Below, piece by piece: positions 52,607-60,352 of a DNA stretch of 64,000 nt (position 1 is the stretch's first letter; each line of letters starts with the position of its first letter). Location: contig JAHFED010000001.1 of the NCBI GenBank assembly GCA_023248635.1, positions 336,031 through 400,030 of the forward strand, given 5' to 3'. The stretch comes from Myxococcales bacterium. Its GTDB lineage: Bacteria > Myxococcota > UBA727 > VGSZ01. The notes under the pieces were generated by a model that ran no database searches, was not told the origin of the DNA, and worked only from the letters and a program-made list of their open reading frames with translations. The translations under genes were made by a program, and so were the position numbers.

Positions 52607-53773
52607 ATGATCGACCACGACGACGACGGCGCCAACCACGACGACAACAACGCTGCTCGACGGAGCCCGCTGTCCAAGAAGATCGGCGCGGTGGCGCCCA
52701 AGGTCGTCCCCAAGAAGCCCAAGCGACCCATGAGCGTCGCCGTCGTCGGCGCCACCGGCGTCGTGGGTCGAGAGACCTTGTCGATCCTGCAGGAGAGGCG
52801 CTTTCCGCTGGCGAACTTGCAGGCCTTCGCCTCCGATCGCTCGGCGGGCGAGAGCATCGAGCTCGGCGATCTCGACGCTGACGGCGAGGGCAAGAGCCTC
52901 GCGGTGCAGTCCATCGAAAGTGCGGACTTCAAGGGCGTCGACTTGGTCTTCTTCGCGGCGTCGGGCGGAGTGTCGAAGCTGTGGGCGCCGCGAGCCGCCG
53001 CGGCCGGCGCTGTCTGCATCGACAAGTCGTCGTCGTTTCGCATGGACGACGACGTTCCCCTCGTCGTCCCCGAGGTCAACGGCGCCACGCTCAAGGACTT
53101 CAGCAAGAAGCGCATCGTCGCGACGCCCAACTGCAGCACCATCCAGCTCGTGCAGTTGCTCGCCCCCTTGCAGCGCGCCGTCGGCATCGAGCGCGTCGTG
53201 GTGTGCACCTACCAAGCCGTCAGCGGCGCCGGGCGCGGCGGCGTCGACGAGCTCGAGGCCCAGACCCGCGACCTGTTCAGTTTCAAGGACGCGCTTCCCA
53301 AGGTCTTCGATCAGCAGATCGCGTTCAATGTGTTGCCGCGCATCCCGGCCCGAGAGGCCATCTCCAAGGACGGCACCACTGGCGAAGAGCGCAAGATGAT
53401 CGAGGAGACGCGCAAGATCCTCGGCGTCGCCGACCTGCGCATCGACGTGACTTGCGTGCGTGTGCCCGTCTTCAACGCCCACAGTGAGGCCGTATACGTC
53501 GAGCTCAAGGAGCCGCTGAGCGCCGAACAAGCGAAGACGCTTTTTGCCCTCGAGCCCAACGTCCTCGTCGTCGATGACGCTGCTGCGGGCGTCTACCCCA
53601 CCGCGCTCGACGCCACCGGCGAAGACAAGACGCTGGTGGGACGCATTCGCAACGACGAGAGCGTTCCTGGGGGGCGCGGGCTCGCCTTCTGGGTGGTGTC
53701 GGACAACCTGCGCACCGGCGCGGCATTGAACGCGGTTCGCATCGCGGAGGCTCTGTGCGCCGACTTCTTCTGA
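52607..53773 (+). CDS. asd: Aspartate-semialdehyde dehydrogenase
   Basis: The product is 388 residues. It converts aspartyl phosphate to aspartate semialdehyde for lysine, threonine, methionine and diaminopimelate synthesis. NADP-binding VAVVGATGVVGRETL, CIDKSSSFRMDDDVPLVVPE, and the catalytic Cys in RIVATPNCSTIQL are intact; TYQAVSGAGRGG and the C-terminal VPVFNAHSEAVYVE complete the family pattern. It has a 41-residue Asp/Asn/Lys-rich N-terminal extension before MSVAVVGA, absent from ordinary Asd; ATG 52607 has a good Shine-Dalgarno (AAGGA), so the extension is likely translated. The stop lies inside the next gene (19-bp overlap). Confidence 0.92.
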   Translation: MIDHDDDGANHDDNNAARRSPLSKKIGAVAPKVVPKKPKRPMSVAVVGATGVVGRETLSILQERRFPLANLQAFASDRSAGESIELGDLDADGEGKSLAVQSIESADFKGVDLVFFAASGGVSKLWAPRAAAAGAVCIDKSSSFRMDDDVPLVVPEVNGATLKDFSKKRIVATPNCSTIQLVQLLAPLQRAVGIERVVVCTYQAVSGAGRGGVDELEAQTRDLFSFKDALPKVFDQQIAFNVLPRIPAREAISKDGTTGEERKMIEETRKILGVADLRIDVTCVRVPVFNAHSEAVYVELKEPLSAEQAKTLFALEPNVLVVDDAAAGVYPTALDATGEDKTLVGRIRNDESVPGGRGLAFWVVSDNLRTGAALNAVRIAEALCADFF

Positions 53774-55545
53774 TCGTCGTCGTCGTCGTCGCGGCCGCGG
53801 CTCGAGCGGCGCCCGAGTTTGAACGCTTCGACTTCGACGGCCAAGACACCTTGCAATTGAACGCTGCCGATTGCGACGGCGACCCCCTGAGGTTCTTCCT
53901 CGAGATCAGCTCGGCCGGGGAGCCGCTGTACACCTTGCGCTACATCGAGTTCCCTCGCGACGCAGCCGACAGCGAGTGCCCGCTCAACACCGTCGATCCC
54001 CTGATCACTGAGGTCGACAGCGAAGAGCAGGTGCCGGTCAATGACTCCATCACGTTCACCAACCGCGAGGTCGAACCCAGCTTCGTCATGGGTCCCGGTG
54101 CCTGCCCAGCGGCCGACGGCGGACGACGCGATCAAGTGTTGTTTTGCGTGCAGCTCTTGGCCTTGCCCGACGATCTCGAGGCCGTCGCCGTCGCCAGCGT
54201 CGCCGTCGACGTCGACACCATCCTGCCTCCGACCCCCACGTTCACCACCATCACCGGCGCCGACTCCAAGGTGCTGGTCGGCGTCGAAGAGATCGTGTCT
54301 GAAGAAGGCGACACCACCTCCTTCGTCGTGCAGCACCGCGCCTGCGGAGAAGGAGAAGGAGAAGGAGAAGGCGAAGGCGAAGGCGAAGGCGAAGGCGACG
54401 ACGAAGACGATGGCGCCGACGTTCCCTCTTTGTGCGGCGCCACCGGCTCCTTCGTGGCGACGACGGGGGCTGCACCTACCATCGAGGTTCCGGCGAAAAA
54501 TGGGACCCGCATCGAGCTGCGCGCCCTTGCCAAGGACGACTTCGACAATCGATCGGCGCCGACGGAGCTCGTCGTCGCTGCCCCAGTGCCCGATCTCTCA
54601 CCCCTCGATCTCTACGACGGCGGGAGTAACGCCTTTTCCTGCAATCCAGAGTCGTGCTCCGATTCGTCGACGGCGCTGCTCGGCGGCGCGCTGGTGCTGT
54701 TGCTGCGTCGCCGACGTCGGCAGCGAAGCTCCTTGCCCCTAGGGAGGACAGCCCATTGGCCCGCGTTGCTGCTGGTGGCCCTGGTGGCGTCGACGCAGGC
54801 AGTGGCCCAAGTCGACGGCGAACCCAACCCCGACGCTAAGCGCGCTTGGCCGGGATTTGGACGCGCGACGCTGGGCCTGGGTGTTTCTTCCTACCTCCCC
54901 AACATCGACGCCGACTCGAGCTTTCCCGTCTACGGCTGCTTCTTTGAGGGGGCGACGCTGCCGCGGCTCAGCGCCGACGGCGACTTCCACCTGCTCGACG
55001 CCGTCGGTTCCCTGCAGGTGTCCCTTGGCATCGACCTCACCCAGGCCAACGGCTTCGCCCAACCCGCGGAGGCGGCGACGTCGTTGGTCTGCCAGAAGCC
55101 CACGGCCACCAAGGTGCAGCTCTCGCTGGCGACGCTGCGCGCCGGGGTGACCTACCGCTTTGACCCCTTGCTCGACTGGTTCTGGGTGCCGCTGGTTCCC
55201 TACGCACGCGTCGGCGTGGTGTCGACGGGCTACGTCTTCAGCAAAGACGGCAAGATTCAAGAGGGCGGCGAAAACCCCGTCGGAGCCCGCTTCGGCGTCG
55301 AAGGAGCGCTCGGTTTGATGCTGGCCTTGGATTTCCTCGATGGCATCGATCCCTTTACGCCCAACGCCACCAAGAGAGCCCGCGCCAACGGCGTCTTCGA
55401 CCACACCTTCCTCTACGTCGAAGGGGCCTGGCAGGACGTGAGCTCGTTCGGAGAGCCGGGCTTCGACCTCTCGCCCAAAGACGAGTTCTTCCAATCGGGC
55501 ATGCCCGTCACCTGGAAAGCCGGCGTCGCCGTCGAGCTGATGTAG
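53755..55545 (+). CDS. Fused ORF: MYXO-CTERM-type anchored protein plus outer-membrane beta-barrel
   Basis: The product is 596 residues in one open frame, but it has two complete export architectures. Part 1 (1-324) has a signal peptide (LLLIVVVVVAAAARA), a beta-rich domain, a GEGE linker (199-214), and a tail SCNPESCSDSS, then a short hydrophobic stretch (305-317) and RRRRR, i.e. a MYXO-CTERM-like sorting signal. Part 2 begins with a second signal-like segment (PALLLVALVASTQAVAQ, 336-352) and a barrel domain (355-596) like the MXAN_2562 outer-membrane group; in Myxococcus, an anchored MXAN_2561-type protein and this barrel are, to my recollection, separate neighbours. AGGGAGGA at 54741 and a TTG 7 nt later (in another frame) lie at the joint. 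GTG start, overlapping asd. A sequence error is possible. Confidence 0.7.
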   Translation: MRRLLLIVVVVVAAAARAAPEFERFDFDGQDTLQLNAADCDGDPLRFFLEISSAGEPLYTLRYIEFPRDAADSECPLNTVDPLITEVDSEEQVPVNDSITFTNREVEPSFVMGPGACPAADGGRRDQVLFCVQLLALPDDLEAVAVASVAVDVDTILPPTPTFTTITGADSKVLVGVEEIVSEEGDTTSFVVQHRACGEGEGEGEGEGEGEGEGDDEDDGADVPSLCGATGSFVATTGAAPTIEVPAKNGTRIELRALAKDDFDNRSAPTELVVAAPVPDLSPLDLYDGGSNAFSCNPESCSDSSTALLGGALVLLLRRRRRQRSSLPLGRTAHWPALLLVALVASTQAVAQVDGEPNPDAKRAWPGFGRATLGLGVSSYLPNIDADSSFPVYGCFFEGATLPRLSADGDFHLLDAVGSLQVSLGIDLTQANGFAQPAEAATSLVCQKPTATKVQLSLATLRAGVTYRFDPLLDWFWVPLVPYARVGVVSTGYVFSKDGKIQEGGENPVGARFGVEGALGLMLALDFLDGIDPFTPNATKRARANGVFDHTFLYVEGAWQDVSSFGEPGFDLSPKDEFFQSGMPVTWKAGVAVELM

Positions 55546-55682
55546 CGCCTCGTGTTACAGCGGCGATCACCTCGGTTGGCGCCAGGCTTGGTCTTTCGCG
55601 CGATCTCTTCGTCACCTTGCGCGAAAATCCCTGCGCCGGGCCTGATCAACCGGGGTGGCCACCGCTGTAGGGTGGGCCCGCG

Positions 55683-56042
55683 ATGACCGAGCCGAACGAT
55701 CCACCCAAACCTCCGACGCCGAAGAAGCCCGAAAGAGACAAAGACGGCGGCACCGGAACAGCGATCCTGGAACGCAGCAAGCTGCAGCGTCCCAGTTTGT
55801 GGCGCGTCGTGATGCACAACGACGATTATACAACACAAGAATTCGTCGTTCACATCTTGATGATTTTCTTCAGAAAAGATCCAACCGAAGCTCATCACTT
55901 GATGCTGAAAGTCCACATCACAGGCAAGGCCATCGTCGCCGTCTACCCCAAAGACATCGCCGAAACCAAGGTTCAACAAGTTACTGATTACGCCCAGGAG
56001 ACCGGCCATCCACTCATGGTCACCCTGGAACCTGACGAATAG
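55683..56042 (+). CDS. clpS: ClpS, N-end-rule adaptor for ClpAP
   Basis: The product is 119 residues. ClpS hands proteins with destabilising N-terminal residues to ClpA. The core RVVMHNDDYTTQEFVVHILM carries the conserved H-N-D-D and the hydrophobic pocket residues; HHLMLKVHITGKAIVAVYPKDIAETK and the final TLEPD match the family. The N-terminal 35 residues are Pro/Lys-rich and disordered. No clpA gene lies in the window. Codons in 55810-55990 are clearly AT-richer than in neighbours. It is followed 9 bp later by a lipoprotein gene. Confidence 0.93.
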   Translation: MTEPNDPPKPPTPKKPERDKDGGTGTAILERSKLQRPSLWRVVMHNDDYTTQEFVVHILMIFFRKDPTEAHHLMLKVHITGKAIVAVYPKDIAETKVQQVTDYAQETGHPLMVTLEPDE

Positions 56043-56051
56043 GAGTCTCAC

Positions 56052-56540
56052 ATGAAATTGCTCATCATCGGTACATTCACGATCCTGGCATCAACCCTTG
56101 GGTGCAGCGGTGAGACAGCCAAAGACGCTACCGCCGCCGTCGTCGGCAAGGGCATCGAGGTGAGCAAGGGCACCGTCACGGGGCTGGTTGCTGGCGTCGA
56201 GCAGGGTCGCAAGAACGCCGAGAGCGCCGATGGCGCGCAGGTCATCAACTCGTCCGCCGAGCTGGCCTCCCTGGGTGCCGCCCGGGTCAGCAGCATCACC
56301 GACGCCGGCGAGGGCGCAAAGATCGACATCCTCGTCGAAAACACCACGGACAAGCCGCTGCGCGCCACCAAGCTCGAGGTCATCGTCCTCGACAAAGACG
56401 GGGTGCTGACGCCGTCGACGTCGAGCACCTTCGAGGTCACGGTGCCGCCAAAGGCCAAGGCCAAGATCGAGGTCACCACTTCCTTGAAGGCGGACAAGGT
56501 CGGCACCGTGCGTCTCTACGGTCAGGATCTGCCGCGCTGA
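56052..56540 (+). CDS. Small lipoprotein, unknown
   Basis: The product is 162 residues with Shine-Dalgarno AGGAG. The signal peptide ends in lipobox STLGC (about 18-19). The mature protein begins with a helical Gly/Val/Ala-rich segment (TAAVVGKGIEVSKGTVTGLV) and continues as a beta-sandwich-like domain (AKIDILVENTTDKPLRATKLEVIVLDKDG in pieces, EVTVPPKAKAKIEVT), in the style of LEA14/Ig-like folds. It lies 9 bp after clpS and is co-transcribed, but no functional link is evident. Confidence 0.7.
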   Translation: MKLLIIGTFTILASTLGCSGETAKDATAAVVGKGIEVSKGTVTGLVAGVEQGRKNAESADGAQVINSSAELASLGAARVSSITDAGEGAKIDILVENTTDKPLRATKLEVIVLDKDGVLTPSTSSTFEVTVPPKAKAKIEVTTSLKADKVGTVRLYGQDLPR

Positions 56541-56608
56541 CGCCGCCGTCGGGCACTGCAGAAAAGGAACGGGTCGACGGCCCGGCCCCACCGCTGTAGC
56601 CGGCACTC

Positions 56609-57229
56609 ATGGCGTACGTCATCGGCATCGCCGGCGGCACCGGTTCGGGCAAGACCACGCTGTCCCGGGCCATCCTGAAGGCGCTGCCCAAGGAGGACGT
56701 CGTCGTGCTCGAGCACGACCACTACTACAAGGATCGCTCGGATCTTTCGGCCCCAGAGCGCGCGCTCTTGAACTTCGATCACCCCGACAGCCTCGACACC
56801 GCTCTGCTCGTCGAGCACTTGCGTGCGCTCAAGGCTGGTCTTTGCATCGATGTTCCCCAGTACGATTTCCGCAGCCACGCGCGGAGCGTCGAGACCGTGC
56901 GGGTGGCGCCGACGCCGGTGATCATCGTCGAAGGCATCCTGGTGTTTGTGGAAGAGGCCTTGAGAGAGCAGCTCGACGTCAAGCTCTTCGTCGACACCGA
57001 CGCCGACATCCGGGTCATGCGCCGGGTGCGGCGGGACATCGAGCAGCGCGGTCGCACGTTCCAATCTGTGCGCGAGCAGTACTACCGGACGGTGCGGCCC
57101 ATGCACCTCGCCTTCGTCGAGCCGTCAAAGCGCTGGGCCGACCTCATCATCCCCGAGGGCGACGCACGCGTGGCCCTCGACCTCGTCACCAGCAAGCTCC
57201 TCTCGGTCATCGCCAAGAGCCCGCGTTAG
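56609..57229 (+). CDS. udk: Uridine kinase
   Basis: The product is 206 residues, normal length. It phosphorylates uridine and cytidine in pyrimidine salvage. P-loop GIAGGTGSGKTTLS at the N-terminus, the HDHYYKD substrate motif, NFDHPDSLD, PQYDFRSHARS, VIIVEGILVF (Walker B) and RRDIEQRGRT (lid) are all present and intact. There is an ATG start; the C-terminus is complete. It probably has its own promoter in the 68-bp gap, or read-through from the lipoprotein gene. Confidence 0.93.
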   Translation: MAYVIGIAGGTGSGKTTLSRAILKALPKEDVVVLEHDHYYKDRSDLSAPERALLNFDHPDSLDTALLVEHLRALKAGLCIDVPQYDFRSHARSVETVRVAPTPVIIVEGILVFVEEALREQLDVKLFVDTDADIRVMRRVRRDIEQRGRTFQSVREQYYRTVRPMHLAFVEPSKRWADLIIPEGDARVALDLVTSKLLSVIAKSPR

Positions 57230-57422
57230 CAGGCCAAGGGCAGCGAGCCTGCAGCGCCTGTTGTTCTGCTGGAGGGCCCCACCGGGCCCCACCTGGAGAC
57301 GCTGACGCACAGCGCACACCGGCTCAGAAACGAACACTTGCACTTGCACGGTGTTGACATGCCACCGTGCTGCGTTCTACCACGCTGCTTCTGCAGGCAT
57401 TTGGCCTGCAGTATCTCCTGCG

Positions 57423-58379
57423 ATGTCGAGGTCGAGCAGCGTGAGCGGCGGCAAGAATTTCACGCTCATGATTGTCCCCGAGGGGGTGCAGACGAAGGTT
57501 CGTCGTCTGCAAATCCCGAAGAAGGGCCTCTGGGCGTTCGGCATCGTCGCCCTCGCCGCCTGCATGGCCTTCTTCGCATTCACGATTCACTACACTTATG
57601 TGATTGATCAGGTCTTCGAGGCGCGGGCGCTGCGCGACGAAAACGCCCGCCTCAAGGAGCGCCTCAGCATGGTCACCAGCACCGTCGACGACGTCGATAC
57701 CCGGCTGGCTGACCTGCGCTCCCTGGACGAGCAGTTGCGCAAAATCACCGGGCTCCAAGACACCAAGAGGGCTGCCGGCGCTGGACCGGGGACGCCTGGC
57801 GCGGGTGGCTCCAACCAGGCGGACTTCGCCCTGGCCGTTCCCCTGCAGGGCGATGATCCGACGTTGGTTCAGCTGCGAGATGCGCTCGTCGACAGCCGCA
57901 TCTCGGGACTGGCCGCCGAAGCCAACCGCCAGATCGCTTCGCTCGCCGAGCTCGTCGACCACTTCGCCGAAGACGACATGAAGCTTCGCACGACGCCATC
58001 GGTGGCGCCGGCCAAGGGCCTGCTGACATCGAGCTTTGGCTCCCGCGAAGACCCCTTCACCGGTGGTTCGTCGATGCATTCTGGCCTCGACATCGCCAAT
58101 GCACCCGGCACCGAGATTGTGGCCCCCGCCGACGGCGTCGTGGTGTTGGCGGGCGAGCACGGCGAATACGGCAACTGCGTTGTCATCGATCATGGACGTG
58201 ACACCAAGACGCTGTACGGTCACCTGCAACGCTTCATCGTCAAGGTCGGTCAAACGATCAAGCGCGGGGAACAGATCGGCAACATGGGGACAACGGGACG
58301 CTCTACCGGCACCCATCTCCACTATGAAGTTCGCAAGAACGACGTTCCCGTGAATCCGCGCCCTTATATCATTCGCTGA
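57423..58379 (+). CDS. M23-family zinc metallopeptidase with coiled coil and N-terminal TM helix
   Basis: The product is 318 residues. A TM helix (about 43-65, LWAFGIVALAACMAFFAFTI) anchors a coiled coil (75-125, ARLKERLSMV..., DTRLADLRSLDEQLRKI) and a C-terminal LytM domain. The zinc ligands are intact: HSGLDIA (H-x-x-x-D) and HLHYE (H-x-H). So it should be an active peptidoglycan endopeptidase in the periplasm, unlike EnvC/NlpD-type inactive activators. The M23 fold continues to the last residues (VNPRPYIIR). ATG 57423 was chosen over the upstream in-frame ATG because the N-terminus before it has no character. Confidence 0.88.
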   Translation: MSRSSSVSGGKNFTLMIVPEGVQTKVRRLQIPKKGLWAFGIVALAACMAFFAFTIHYTYVIDQVFEARALRDENARLKERLSMVTSTVDDVDTRLADLRSLDEQLRKITGLQDTKRAAGAGPGTPGAGGSNQADFALAVPLQGDDPTLVQLRDALVDSRISGLAAEANRQIASLAELVDHFAEDDMKLRTTPSVAPAKGLLTSSFGSREDPFTGGSSMHSGLDIANAPGTEIVAPADGVVVLAGEHGEYGNCVVIDHGRDTKTLYGHLQRFIVKVGQTIKRGEQIGNMGTTGRSTGTHLHYEVRKNDVPVNPRPYIIR

Positions 58380-58523
58380 GTCTGTGCCCTTCGGCCGGGC
58401 CGGCGTTGTCCAAGCTTCGACGACGACGCCAGCTCAGGCCTTTGCGTCTTGGGCTTGGCTGGTTCAACACCTGGCTTCGCTCGTGCGCCGCCATCGTGCA
58501 CGTGTGTGCATCCGGAGTCCGCG

Positions 58524-59723
58524 ATGTCCTGCGAAGCTCGTTCCTTTGTCCTGTGCCTCGGGTCCCTCCTGGCAACGCTGGTCCTGTGCCCGGCCTGCCA
58601 GCCTTCGACCGAAGACGGAGGCAAGCCAAGGGCCAAAGACGCCGCCGACGACGACGACGCGCCGAAGAAGCACAAGGTCCCACCACCGCGCCCCATCGAC
58701 GCCGACCGCACCATCCGCGCCCTCGAGGCCGAAGTCGCCGGCCTCAAGCGCCAGCTCGCCGATCCGTCGGCGGCGGCGGCCTACCCGGGGCTCATCAATG
58801 CCCACGAGCATCTCTACAAAAGCAAGGATCTCGAGCGCTACCTCCCCGCAGCGCGCAAGGCCGGCATCACCGCCACCGTTATCGTCTCGAGCCCGCTCTT
58901 CACCCTCGAGGGCAAAGGTGAAAAGGGCGAGCCGGGGATGTCGACGAACTTCGAGACCGTGCTTGCAGCCAGCAAGGAATTCCCCGGTGAAATCATTCCT
59001 TTCTGTACAATTGATCCCAAAGACCCCGACAAACTCGATCGACTGAAGAAACACATCGCCGCCGGCGCGAAGGGCGTCAAGATCTACACCGGGCACAGCA
59101 ATTTTTACGATGGCCCCTTGGACCCCACCGACATGGACCCTGTTTTTGAATACCTGCAGGAGACGAAAACACCGATCAATTGGCACATTAATCTGGCCAA
59201 GTTCATGGACGAGTTCGAAGTCGTCATGAAGAAGTATCCCGACCTCAACCTGATGGTCCCCCACTATGGCGTCGCCTTTTGGAAGCCCGAGGCCCCGACC
59301 CTCGCCCGGCTCTCTGTGCTCATGCGCGCGCATAAGAACCTACTCGTCGACACCAGCCTCGGCACCCGGGAGATCTTGCTCAACGGCATGGCGGCCATCG
59401 AGCCGGCCCGCGAGAAGTTCAGGGCCTTCTTCGAGGAGTTTCAGGATCAATGCATCTGGGGCACGGATTCCGTCATCACCGGCAACCCAGAAAAGACGCC
59501 GGGTTGGTACTCAAAAGTAATCTGGGCCACACGAGACCACCTCGAAAAAGACGTGTTTACGACAGAACTCGCCGCGGGTTACAGCAAGTACTATGAAAAG
59601 GGTCGCGACGGCGAAGGCCGGTACCTGGGCTTGAACCTCAGCCCCGAGATCCTCAAGAAGGTCTACGTCATCAACACCCGCCGCTGGCTCCATCTCGAGC
59701 CGCCGACGACGACGACGCCTTGA
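58524..59723 (+). CDS. Amidohydrolase_2-type lipoprotein
   Basis: The product is 399 residues. The signal peptide ends at CPAC (lipobox-like, about 21-25). An Asp/Lys/Pro-rich region and a short coiled segment (RTIRALEAEVAGLKRQLAD) precede a TIM-barrel domain of the Amidohydrolase_2 group: INAHEHLY (the H-x-H metal site), GAKGVKIYTGHSNFYDGP, INWHINLAKF, LMVPHYGVAF and IWGTDSVITGNP (the late Asp). All metal-binding positions appear intact. The substrate is unknown. An AT-richer patch is visible around 58985-59200. It is monocistronic. Confidence 0.75.
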   Translation: MSCEARSFVLCLGSLLATLVLCPACQPSTEDGGKPRAKDAADDDDAPKKHKVPPPRPIDADRTIRALEAEVAGLKRQLADPSAAAAYPGLINAHEHLYKSKDLERYLPAARKAGITATVIVSSPLFTLEGKGEKGEPGMSTNFETVLAASKEFPGEIIPFCTIDPKDPDKLDRLKKHIAAGAKGVKIYTGHSNFYDGPLDPTDMDPVFEYLQETKTPINWHINLAKFMDEFEVVMKKYPDLNLMVPHYGVAFWKPEAPTLARLSVLMRAHKNLLVDTSLGTREILLNGMAAIEPAREKFRAFFEEFQDQCIWGTDSVITGNPEKTPGWYSKVIWATRDHLEKDVFTTELAAGYSKYYEKGRDGEGRYLGLNLSPEILKKVYVINTRRWLHLEPPTTTTP

Positions 59724-60101
59724 GTGGGCGGCGTCCACCGGCGATGAGCCGCAGCTGGTTTTCTTGAAGTCTTGATGTTCAAGACGCTGGCGCTTCTTGA
59801 AATGCCGCCTGCTTTGCGCCGTCGGCAGGCTCAAAGGGCTTCCCGCTTGCGCCGTGCCAACAGTGCAAGTTCAATGCTGAAGTGTTGATGAGCTCCGCAG
59901 GCGGCGACAACGCCGCAGCCGCGATCAGAACTTCAAGCTCTTCACCAAAGAGTTCACGCTGGACCTGTCGATGGCAGCGGGCCGGGTCGACGCCCGTCTG
60001 GCCCTTGCCCTGTCGATGTTGGCGTTGATGCGTGAGATCGGACATCAAGGGGATGAGGGTTCAAGACGCCTGCGCGGCTCGAAAGGGCATCCACCGTCGG
60101 G
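59724..60101. other. 378-bp intergenic region with REP-like hairpin
   Basis: Contains one REP-like hairpin at 59778-59801 (stem TTCAAGACGC, loop TGGC, GCTTCTTGAA with one mismatch) and a degenerate remnant at 59915-59940 including ATCAGAACTTCAAG, the reverse of the tail that follows other hairpins. GGTTCAAGACGCCTGCGCGG near 60059 is another partial copy. No gene is supported: the small ORFs here have no domain and lie mainly antisense to yacG. Confidence 0.55.
59778..59801. repeat. REP-like hairpin
   Basis: Stem TTCAAGACGC, loop TGGC, then GCTTCTTGAA, pairing all but one base. The preceding TTCTTGAAGTCTTGATG resembles the spacer between paired hairpins at 36236. It lies 55 bp past the stop of the amidohydrolase-like gene. 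Confidence 0.75.
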
Positions 60102-60314
60102 TCAGGATTCGTCGTCGTCGACGACAGCGACTTCGGTGCCGGCGATGGCGTATTCGCCTCCCAGCCAGCGGGAGAGATCGACCATCTTGCAGCGGTCCGA
60201 GCAGAAGGGGCGGCACGCCGGCACCGGTGCCACCGCGCCTGGCGTGGTGTTGGGTGCGTCGAGCACCGTCTTGTGACAGACGGGACAACGGGGACGGCGG
60301 CGTTCCTCGACCAT
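60102..60314 (-). CDS. yacG: YacG, zinc-binding DNA gyrase inhibitor family
   Basis: The product is 70 residues. The zinc knuckle is intact (CPVCHKTV, then RPFCSDRCKMVDLSRWLGGEY), four Cys and the conserved DLSRWL segment that contacts GyrB in the E. coli protein. A 15-residue insertion lies between the Cys pairs (DAPNTTPGAVAPVPA). Here it stands alone, not beside coaE or zapD, and is convergent with nothing close. ATG start; 38 bp separate it from the divergent PilZ-like gene. Confidence 0.88.
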   Translation of the reverse strand: MVEERRRPRCPVCHKTVLDAPNTTPGAVAPVPACRPFCSDRCKMVDLSRWLGGEYAIAGTEVAVVDDDES

Positions 60315-60352
60315 AAGGGAGTTCTGCTAGCTTCGATTCCCGGTCGCAACGC

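Noticed and set aside
59971..60276. 101-codon plus-strand ORF
   Set aside because: Mostly antisense to yacG, whose zinc motif is intact; no ribosome-binding site or domain.
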